The notes below the pieces were generated by a model. It saw nothing but the letters and a program-made list of their open reading frames with translations. It was not told the origin of the DNA and searched no databases. DNA of 17,373 bases from an uncultured bacterium (GTDB lineage Bacteria; Patescibacteria; JAEDAM01; Absconditabacterales; Absconditicoccaceae), in contig CAIVDB010000064.1 of the NCBI GenBank assembly GCA_903904545.1, positions 1-17,373 on the forward strand. The letters are read 5' to 3'. The translations under genes and the position numbers were made by a program. Every line of letters starts with the position of its first letter. The first letter of the stretch is position 1. Of the stretch, positions 10,940 through 17,373 are shown in pieces.

Positions 10940-12043
10940 ATGAAAAAAATGATCTATATTATTATTGCCTGCATAGGCATTGTTGGACTTTGGTCACTAT
11001 GGGGATTCTTCGGCTCAAATGTGGAGCAAATGGACTATACCGTAGTCAAGAAAATGAATGGCTACGAAATAAGGGAATATCCAGAACATATCGTGGCACA
11101 GACTACAGTACAAGGATGATTGAATAATGGGTTCAGTATTGTAGCAGGGTATATTTTCGGTGGAAACACAAAGAAAGAAAGCATTTCTATGACGGCACCT
11201 GTGGTAGCTACATCAGAAAGTATTTCTATGACAGCACCGGTCATAGCAACAAAGGAATGAAATTTACAGACAATCTCTTTTGGAATGCCACGCGGCTATA
11301 CACTTGAAACATTACCAACGCCCAACGATCCGAGAATACAAATAGTAAAAATTCCTACCAAAAAATACGCCGTGATGAGATTCTCTTGGTATAGATCAGA
11401 TGCGAAAATCAAACGTATCCAAGAGAAATTACTTTCAGCACTTACAAGAGACAAAATCGCAATACAAGGAAATCCATCATATGCTGGATATAATGCACCA
11501 TGAACTCCTCCACGGATGACACGTAATGAAGTATTGGTTGAGATACAAGAGACCAAGACTCAAAAGATAGTTTTGGCCGGTGGATGTTTTTGGGGCATGG
11601 AAAAACTTATCAGAGAACAAACGGGAGTAATAGACACTACTGTAGGATATGCAGGAGGAAAGATTGAAAATCCCACCTATGAAAATCATGAAGGCTATGC
11701 AGAAGCCGTTGAAGTAACCTACGATCCTGAGGAAACATCATATCAGCAACTCTTAGATTTCTTCTTTCAAATCCACAATCCGACGACACCAAATCGCCAA
11801 TGTAACGACATTGGTTCTTCATATAGATCAGCAATTTTCTATACAAATGAAGAAGAAAAAAAGGAATCAGAAAAATTTATTGAAATCGTAAATACGTCAA
11901 AAAGATGGAAAGATCCAGTAGTTACAACATTAGAACCCTTAGAAAAATTTTATCCAGCAGAAGAGTATCACCAAGATTATTTACAAAAAAATCCAGCAGG
12001 ATATAGCTGCCACCTTATGTATTTTGATAGTTATATAAAATAG
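10940..12043 (+). CDS. msrA: SOUL heme-binding domain fused to peptide-methionine (S)-S-oxide reductase (367 aa)
   Basis: One frame read through three TGA glycines encodes two domains. Residues 5-23 are a membrane anchor (MKKMIYIIIACIGIVGLW). Residues about 30-202 form a SOUL/heme-binding domain (family words YEIREYPEHIVAQT, two SISMTAPV repeats, then YNAPGTPP and RNEVLVEI, the usual domain end). About six residues later MsrA begins: KIVLAGGCFWG with nucleophile Cys216, GYAGG, and the resolving-type Cys357 in GYSCH near the C-terminus. MsrA repairs oxidised methionine; the SOUL domain binds or senses heme or tetrapyrrole in other organisms. The anchor suggests an envelope location, with MsrA possibly facing outside. 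The only break between the halves is the TGA at 11501 and no separate start signal for MsrA is seen, though Met193 could serve. All UGA codons lie in the SOUL half. Confidence 0.88.
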
Positions 12044-12062
12044 CTTGTGTGATGAACATCTT

Positions 12063-12150
12063 AAAAGCTGAAAGATTTTAGCGCAAGGAGTGTCCAACAC
12101 GAAAGAGATCGTCTTGAGCAAGTCCTGTTTGTGAATAAGGCAGTGAAAAA
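12063..12150 (+). pseudogene. Decayed 3' fragment of a peptide deformylase gene
   Basis: In the deformylase frame this reads KLKDFSARSVQHERDRLEQV followed by LFVNKAVKN, against KLKDFNARIIQHEMDHLDGI and LFVDKVVKE in the intact gene (9081-9176). About three quarters of the bases agree, with several silent differences, so the source was a diverged homologue rather than a recent copy. The catalytic HEMDH has become HERDR, losing a metal ligand. There is no start, a TAA precedes it at 12062, and it runs into the 3' end of the convergent pyrophosphatase gene. It is too short to fold as an enzyme. Confidence 0.8.
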
Positions 12151-12151
12151 T

Positions 12152-12694
12152 CTACGCTTTTTCATGTTCTTGATACCTAGCTGCTGCAGTAGCAATTTCA
12201 TCATAAGCTTCTTGGATGCTTCCAAAACCGAAGACCTCTACTTTATCATATTTCTCATGTTCCAATATTTTGATTTCCTTGAAAAAAAGGAGCATTTCTT
12301 TTTTCATATGAGAACCCAAATCATCTATAGTCACTACTTCATCCCATCTTGGATCTCATAGAGGGACAGCTATAATTTTGGGATCTTCTCATTCATTATC
12401 CGTAGTATACAGGATTCCTATGGGTCTGGCTTTGACCAAACATCCCGTAAAAGTGGGATTTGTAACCAAAAGAAAGACATCGCAAGGATCTCCATCCTTA
12501 GAAAGTGTCTGAGGAATAAATCCATAATCACAGGGGTAATACATACTATGATGGATTACACGATCCAAAGTAAAACACCCAAGTGCCTCATCATATTCAT
12601 ATTTATTATTAGATCCTTTGGGAATATCTATGATAGCGTGGACAATTTTGTGATCTTTATCAGCAAACGGAGGGATATCTCTTCATAAATGCAT
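12152..12694 (-). CDS. ppa: Soluble inorganic pyrophosphatase, family I (180 aa)
   Basis: Cytoplasmic enzyme splitting pyrophosphate to two phosphates, which drives nucleic acid and protein synthesis. Family I signatures: KGSNNKYEYDE (substrate-binding Lys and Glu), LDRVIHHSMYYPCDYGFIP, and the metal-binding DGDPCDVFLLV pattern, followed by GCLVKARPIG, EGEDPKIIAVP and a C-terminal helix ending RYQEHEKA. Length is typical. Start ATG 12692-12694 gives MHLGRDIPPF, matching the usual family N-terminus; the fourth residue is a UGA glycine. Stop is TAG. It converges on the SOUL-MsrA gene, with a deformylase remnant between them, and diverges from the Nudix gene across a 23-bp tandem repeat. Confidence 0.96.
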
Positions 12695-12729
12695 AAGTAT
12701 AGAATAATCAAATAAAATAGCCACGCGAC

Positions 12730-12759
12730 TATATAAATTTCCTGATTTCAATCAACCAA
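12730..12759 (-). promoter_or_regulatory. Weak candidate promoter of the pyrophosphatase gene
   Basis: Minus strand TTGGTT (12754-12759), 18-bp spacer, TATATA (12730-12735), with the start codon about 30 nt beyond the expected transcription start. It abuts the tandem repeat array. Box quality is modest. Confidence 0.35.
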
Positions 12760-12762
12760 TAA

Positions 12763-12854
12763 ATAAGAAGAAGTTTCCCCTTTATATAAGAAGAAGTTTC
12801 CCCTTTATATAAGAAGAAGTTTCCCCTTTATATAAGAAGAAGTTTCCCCTTTAT
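12763..12854 (+). repeat. Tandem repeat, four perfect copies of a 23-bp unit
   Basis: Copies at 12763-12785, 12786-12808, 12809-12831 and 12832-12854 are identical; each contains AAGAAGAAGTTTCCCC between ATAAG and TTTAT ends. There are no spacers. 23 bp is about two DNA turns, so any protein site in the unit would recur on the same helix face. The array lies between divergent ppa and Nudix promoters regions. Confidence 0.95.
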
Positions 12855-12921
12855 ATTTGAAAAGGAGATGTTTTTTAGTAATATTACCAACATAGATGCG
12901 TATTTTAACACTATATCATCC

Positions 12922-13350
12922 ATGTCTCAAACCGTATGAATAATCAAAAGCAAAACACCTAGAACCAGAGTCGCTGCCATCATTATCCAGGATAAAAAAC
13001 TTCTTATGGTGCAAGGAGGCTTCCCTGAATTGTGGACACCAGGAGGCAAATTGCAAGAAGGAGAAAGCGAAGAAGAATGTCTCAGAAGAGAACTCAAAGA
13101 AGAAATATGAGTAAAAATCACGGAATTATCATTTTTCAAAGAATATACATGAGTATCCTTTTATAACCCAGAGATACCACTGGTCCAGAAAATATATATT
13201 GTCTCCATTACGTGAGAAATCAAACCTGATGCAGAGATAGACAATTTTGTTCGACTCAGTAGAGAAGACTTCGAGCAAAAAAGATTTACCCTAATTAGAT
13301 GAGATCAAGAGGAGATTATTCCCGATCTTATCAAAGGAAATATTTTCTAA
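12922..13350 (+). CDS. Nudix hydrolase (142 aa)
   Basis: Hydrolase of nucleoside diphosphate-linked substrates, MutT/ADP-ribose pyrophosphatase-like. The Nudix box is complete at residues 42-64: Gly42, Glu48, then RELKEEIGV with Arg56, Glu57, Glu60, Glu61 and Gly63; Gly63 is UGA at 13108. Upstream, LWTPGGKLQEGE is the usual entry into the box. Five glycines are UGA. ATG 12922 (MSQTVG) gives a normal Nudix N-terminus; an in-frame ATG at 12868, touching an AAAGGAG word, would add 18 residues but leaves no space between that word and the start codon. An HD-domain gene follows after 85 bp. The substrate cannot be told from sequence. Confidence 0.93.
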
Positions 13351-13380
13351 AGAAGCTAATCTATCAGAAAAGTCTGTATT

Positions 13381-13409
13381 TTGGTAAACAATTCTCTATA
13401 TTCTATACG
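13381..13409 (+). promoter_or_regulatory. Candidate promoter of the HD-domain gene
   Basis: TTGGTA (13381-13386), 17-bp spacer, TATACG (13404-13409); predicted start near 13416, 20 nt before the ATG. The gene may thus be transcribed both from here and by read-through from the Nudix gene. Confidence 0.45.
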
Positions 13410-13435
13410 AAGAATTTTTACCCTCAAGTAAAAAT

Positions 13436-13999
13436 ATGGACAAAGATATTACCATGATTATCAAAGACTATGTAGAAAGTGAATGTAAGAAACCCACGAG
13501 TAAATACGGATATGAACCATTTCCTGCTCATTTTGTTCCTATGGTAAAATACGCCCAAATATTAGCACAGCAGCTTTGAGGAGATACAGAAATTATTACC
13601 ATAGCAGGTCGATTACATGATATAGGATCAATTATCTATGGAAGAGAAAATCACCATATCACGGGAGCGGAAATTGCCGAAACAAAACTTAAAGAATTAA
13701 AATATCCCCAAGAAAAAATTGAACTCATCAAAAAATGTATTCTCAATCATAGAGGTTCCATACAAAACGAAAGATGAAGCATCGAAGAACAAATTATCGC
13801 TGAAGCAGACGTAATAAGTAATTTTGATAATGTTTCTTGAATATTTAAAGCAGCTCTTGTCTACGAACATCTAGGACAGGAAGAAGCAAAGGAATCTGTC
13901 AGAAAAAAATTAGAAAATAAATGGAATCAATTACATTTTGAAAATTCAAAAGAAATAATAAAACCAAAATATGATGCAGCCATGTTGCTTTTTTCATAA
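13436..13999 (+). CDS. HD-domain phosphohydrolase (187 aa)
   Basis: Predicted metal-dependent phosphohydrolase of the HD superfamily (HDIG subgroup). Metal-binding residues are visible in order: His32 (PAHFVPMVKYA), His61-Asp62 in RLHDIGS, the histidine pair in ENHHITGAEIAE (residues 73-74), a further His in LNHRGS, and Asp in AEADVISNFD. Length matches the small stand-alone HD proteins; there are no membrane segments. Three glycines are UGA. It follows the Nudix gene and is followed after 26 bp by an unknown gene, so the cluster may clean up nucleotides, though the substrate is unknown. Confidence 0.87.
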
Positions 14000-14025
14000 A
14001 ACACCTTTTTATCCACACAAATCCC

Positions 14026-14397
14026 ATGTATATAGAGGCAAAATACGATCCCGAATGATCCCTTATGGTAGAAAAGATTATGTTCTCATGTAAAGACTTC
14101 GAATTACATCGCCAAGATATCGAAGATATGAAGAAGAAAAAGCTGATCAAACTCGTAGAGTCCCAGACCTTGCCAGATCCAGTTCCCTGTCAAGTTGTTG
14201 TCTACTTCGAGACGTGGAATAAGGCGAGAATTATCTTTTTTGACCCAGAATTTATGATGCCTCAAGAAGTCTATGCAGAGCCATTTATGAATAAAGATCT
14301 CATCGACCGATCAGAAAAGAATACAGGATTTTGGATAGAATGCACCATTCCATTACACAACGATTGTATCAATCTTGATTTTTCATATACTATATAA
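14026..14397 (+). CDS. Uncharacterised 123-aa cytoplasmic protein
   Basis: Not recognised. The frame opens at ATG 14026 (MYIEAKYDPEGSL, with one UGA glycine) and ends at TAA 14395-14397. It has an acidic and lysine-rich first half with a probable helix (RQDIEDMKKKKLIKLV), a beta-like middle (PCQVVVYFETWNKARIIFF), and an aromatic second half; three to four Cys and no signal or membrane segment. It lies 26 bp after the HD gene and is probably its operon partner. Coding potential is supported by the close spacing and by codon use like its neighbours; an internal start at 14065 is possible but would drop the N-terminal strand. Confidence 0.7.
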
Positions 14398-14400
14398 AGA

Positions 14401-14590
14401 AAAAACTCTTCCCCGTTGCGACACTTGTTTGAGCTATCCTTCACCAATAAATTCAAGTTAATCTAAAAAGTGAACCGGACCCCGACCGAAGGTTGGGAGT
14501 TCACTAGATGGACTACCAAAAACAGAAAGACACAACCAAGATAACTAGCCTGTAAGATAATCCCTGCGAGTCTGTCGCAACTTGAGTTTT
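14401..14590. ncRNA. Candidate structured RNA with nested stems, family unknown
   Basis: A long-range outer helix is formed by AAAAACTC (14401-14408) with GAGTTTTT (14584-14591) and by GTTGCGACA (14415-14423) with TGTCGCAAC (14573-14581). Inside sits a stacked hairpin: ATCTA/TAGAT, GTGAAC/GTTCAC (14470-14475 and 14499-14504), and CCCGACC/GGTTGGG (14481-14487 and 14491-14497, one G-U pair) with a GAA loop. Length and overall rod shape recall 6S RNA, but no 6S, tmRNA, RNase P or SRP consensus word is seen. Either strand could be the RNA; both end in a T run. It lies in the 273-bp gap between the 123-aa protein and the SGNH esterase. Confidence 0.5.
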
Positions 14591-14592
14591 TG

Positions 14593-14620
14593 CTTACTTT
14601 TGGGTCAAGCCAAAAGTAAG
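14593..14620. terminator. Perfect 11-bp hairpin, possible terminator or repeat arm
   Basis: CTTACTTTTGG (14593-14603) and CCAAAAGTAAG (14610-14620) form a perfect stem around GTCAAG. No T run follows on the plus strand; on the minus strand it is followed by GCAAAAACTC, also not a classic terminator tail. It directly adjoins the candidate structured RNA. The word resembles intergenic hairpins common in some other phyla (recollection only). Confidence 0.45.
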
Positions 14621-14670
14621 GCCCAGCGCAGCGTCCCAAAAAATATTTTAATTATTTTAAAACAATCCCG

Positions 14671-15327
14671 ATGAATACAAACCCAAGAGCCAAAAGAATT
14701 CTTTGTTATGGCGATTCTAATACCCGAGGACGAGTTCCCTGAAGTATGGGCACCCAAAGATATTCCAGTAAAGAACGTTGGCCAGGGATTCTCCAAGACC
14801 TTTTAGGATCTGAATATGAAGTTATCGAAGAAGGACTCGGAGGAAGGACAACGATGTTCGATGATCCTAGACCAGCATTTCCAGAGAGAAACGGACTTCA
14901 GACTCTGCCTATCCTCTTAGAAACCCACCTTCCACTAAATTTGCTTATTCTAATGCTTGGGACCACCGATACCAAACCTATGATGAATCTCAACAGCGAA
15001 GAGATAGGGGAAGGCATGAGGAAATTAATCCAGACAACAAAAGGATATAAGGTACTCCAAGGGACAGTATCACCAGAAATATTAGTCATTGTCCCACCTA
15101 TCGTCAAAGACGATACAGAATTTGCTTCCCAATTATTTGCAGGGGGCACGAAAAAGGGTAATGAACTCATTGAAATATATAGAAAAGTAGCCGAAGAAGA
15201 AGGCGTGCAGTACTTCGATCCAAGCAAAGATATTCAGGTAGATCAGACTGAATGAGTCCATATCGATGCCCAGCAACACCAGATATTAGCGAGATTGGTA
15301 TTCGAAAACATAAGCAACAATTTATAG
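14671..15327 (+). CDS. SGNH/GDSL arylesterase-like hydrolase, MsAcT type, with altered active site (218 aa)
   Basis: The closest remembered relative is the Mycobacterium smegmatis acyltransferase/esterase MsAcT: shared words include AKRILCYGDSNTRG (nucleophile Ser16, block I), EVIEEGLGGRTT (block II glycine), LPLNLLILMLGTTDTK (block III) and EGVHID with His197 (block V). Two positions differ from the family: block III is GTTD instead of GTND, so the oxyanion-hole Asn is Thr99, and the Asp three residues before the catalytic His is Glu194. Both are encoded by clear codons (ACC, GAA). There is no signal peptide. Two glycines are UGA, including one in block V (EGVH). ATG 14671 matches the family N-terminus. 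The reaction may be slowed or changed; substrate unknown. Confidence 0.9.
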
Positions 15328-15410
15328 TTAGATGAAATTTATTTTAGCCCCAATAACTTGCTTTTCACGTTCAGATAGATAATGAAAGAAAAAAGTGGGG
15401 TTTCGCCCTT

Positions 15411-17192
15411 ATGGGACGACTTTTAAAAAAACTAATAACAAATTCCATGGAACAGAAAAAACAAACATTTCGACAAGTAGTAAGAAGATTTTTCGAACCA
15501 GCTATACAAAACAAGAAAATGCTCTTCCAAAGCTGTTTTTTTGCATTGCGAATAGGTCTGTATGGAATATTTAATGTATGGATTTTTGAACTTATCACTT
15601 CAAATATAGAACTAAAAAACAAGGATGCTTTTGTTGTATCCATCATAATCTATTGCGCAATCACTTTGACCTATTTTCTCGGAAACTATTTCATGAAATA
15701 CTGGCATCGAGTCAATCGTTATCGAACGGATGTAAAAAGCATGCACAATATCTATATGAAAGATTTCTTTATGTTGGACAATAACGAAGTCGAAAAATTC
15801 TGAACAGGAAAATGGATCTCTATCATCGAAAATGGATTTCACACTTGGACGGATCTGATTATTTTTGGTATCCATACTTGAATACGCGTAATTATCACCT
15901 TTTTTTATGTATCCTATGTCTTTATCACTACGAACAATTACTATTTCATAGCATTTATCATCCTCTTTATCGGACTACATATCTTCGCCAATTATCTCAA
16001 CAAATTTGTTATACCATATAGAAACAAAAGGATTGATATGCAATATAGTTACAATGCTCAGATGGTTAAAATGATTATGTCTAAATTTGAAATTACACAG
16101 AGCAACAAAGAAAAAAGAGAGTTATGAATCTTAGATGAATATGCAGACAACTGTGTTTTGAACAATCAAGGAGAACATAAATATCTATTTTTCATTACCA
16201 ATATGCCAGTCTTTCTCGTATATGTATTGAAAATATCCATATGTGTATATCTATGATATTGAATCCTGAATGGAACTGCGCAATTTTCTGAATTAGTCTG
16301 AATCATCATTTTGATAGGATTATTGGAAAAAGTTTTGAGTGATTCCATAGATTATTATAAGGAGTTTACCTTCCACTATACTGGCATCAAAAAGCTTTGG
16401 GATCATTTTGATGATATCAAAAAAATCAAATGACTGAGAGAATGAATTGATTTCAAAATAAAATGATGAAACATCGAAATATGCGATGTGTCATATTGAT
16501 ATGAAGAAAGAAACAAAATATTTCAAAATTTTTCTCTCAAGATAAAATGATGAACTAAAACCGCTTTTGTTGGAGAATCGTGAGGAGGAAAGACAACCTT
16601 GATAAAACTTTTGGCATGATATATCAGATCAGATAGTGGAACGATAAAAGTAGATAATCAAAATTTATCAGACATAAAATTGACGGACTATTACAAGCAT
16701 ATCGGCTATCTGACACAAGATCCATCAGTGTTTGACTGAACAATTTATGAAAATCTTGTTTATGCACTTGAAGTTGAACCGACAAAAGACAATCTAGAAA
16801 AAGTCATAAAACTAGCGAAATGCGAGTTCATACGAGAATACAAAAGATGACTAAAAACAGAGGTTGGTGAAAAATGAATCAAATTGAGTTGATGACAAAA
16901 GCAAAGATTAGCAATTGCAAAAATCATGCTCAAAAATCCAAATATCATCTTACTTGACGAGCCAACATCAGCTCTTGATAGCTTCAATGAGGAATTAGTT
17001 AATGCTGCATTACACAATCTTTTTAAAGGCAAAACAGTCATTGTCGTAGCACATAGATTACAAACCGTAAAGCAATCTGATAGAATTTTGTTATTGGAAA
17101 AATGAAAAATCTTAGAAGAATGAACTCACGACGAACTTGTAAAATTGAATGGGAAATATAAGAGAATGCTGGATTTACAAAGCTGATTCTAA
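15411..17192 (+). CDS. ABC exporter half-transporter, membrane domain plus ATPase (593 aa)
   Basis: Expected to work as a homodimer, using ATP to move a substrate out of the cell. The N-terminal half has about six membrane segments (first two near residues 45-62 and 72-94). The ATPase half carries Walker A GESGGGKTT (388-396), a Q-loop (YLTQDPSVF), signature LSGGQ (492-496), Walker B IILLDEP with Asp516 and Glu517, and the switch His548 in VVAHRL. 23 glycines are UGA, among them Gly391 of Walker A and both signature glycines, the best proof of recoding here. ATG 15411 is the first start after a stop; ATG 15447 is an alternative. TAA ends it at 17190-17192 with a weak AAAGC/GCTTT stem and T run overlapping the end. 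The substrate (lipid, peptide, drug) is not predictable. Confidence 0.93.
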
Positions 17193-17373
17193 TGTTTGCT
17201 TTTTCTAAATAACCCCACTTTTTTTAAAATACAATGAACGTATAAAATAGAAATCACGAGGGCTAAAATATACAATCATCTAACACATCCAGTCTGAACA
17301 TGTAAAAAGATGCTCACGTCAGACAAGGATGGAACGTTAGATGACATATTATTGGAGCATAGTTCAAACGAAA

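Noticed and set aside
11501..11503. TGA as Trp at YNAP-x-TPP, since homologous SOUL proteins often have Trp there
   Set aside because: UGA is Gly at invariant positions in other genes, and Trp elsewhere is TGG; the SOUL position is variable.
12763..12854. Possible CRISPR array
   Set aside because: The 23-bp units are directly abutting with no spacers, and no cas genes are in the window.
17193..17373. Start of another gene at the right edge (ATG 17310 or 17341 open to the end)
   Set aside because: Only 21 or 11 codons remain in the window, with no ribosome binding site; coding cannot be judged. Nothing else is seen in this stretch apart from a T run after the ABC gene.

Overview
The window reads as a chromosomal fragment of a Candidate Phyla Radiation bacterium that uses genetic code 25 (UGA = glycine), that is a Gracilibacteria (BD1-5) or Absconditabacteria (SR1) type organism. 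The recoding is visible directly: in-frame TGA codons occupy positions where glycine is invariant, namely Walker A and both glycines of the LSGGQ signature in the ABC transporter (16581, 16890, 16893), the last glycine of the Nudix box (13108) and the glycine of the KSG box in the serine hydrolase. Tryptophan is still TGG (MsrA GCFWG, CHAP CTWYA). All coordinates below are for reading frames joined through TGA; with the standard code most of these genes look like strings of fragments.

Layout. 1-1985 is the 5' two thirds of a 23S rRNA gene on the minus strand, with its own promoter near 2253-2281 and no 16S gene upstream of it. That promoter shares its -35 region with a divergent promoter for a secreted or surface protein (2373-3959). 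A bidirectional hairpin terminator (3981-4020) separates this from a minus-strand cell-wall pair: a class A penicillin-binding protein (4138-7065) and a membrane-anchored LysM/CHAP peptidoglycan hydrolase (7263-8348), followed by tRNA-Ser(UGA) (8368-8457). On the plus strand come peptide deformylase and a small DUF2584-like protein, a beta-lactamase-fold serine hydrolase, and a SOUL heme-binding domain fused in frame to MsrA. A decayed deformylase 3' fragment lies between the fusion and a convergent inorganic pyrophosphatase gene (minus). A 23-bp tandem repeat (4 copies) separates the pyrophosphatase gene from a plus-strand Nudix, HD-domain and unknown-protein cluster. A structured noncoding segment (14401-14622) precedes an MsAcT-like SGNH esterase and an ABC exporter half-transporter.

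The mixture is mostly housekeeping and cell-envelope functions: wall synthesis and remodelling (PBP, CHAP, possibly the serine hydrolase), protein maturation and repair (Def, MsrA), nucleotide and pyrophosphate clean-up (Nudix, HD, Ppa) and export. No single obvious new defence or mobile system is seen. The most unusual items are the SOUL-MsrA fusion, the 190-nt nested-hairpin candidate RNA, two copies of a 42-nt heptad-periodic element, the uneven use of UGA between neighbouring genes, and an esterase with two altered catalytic-block residues.
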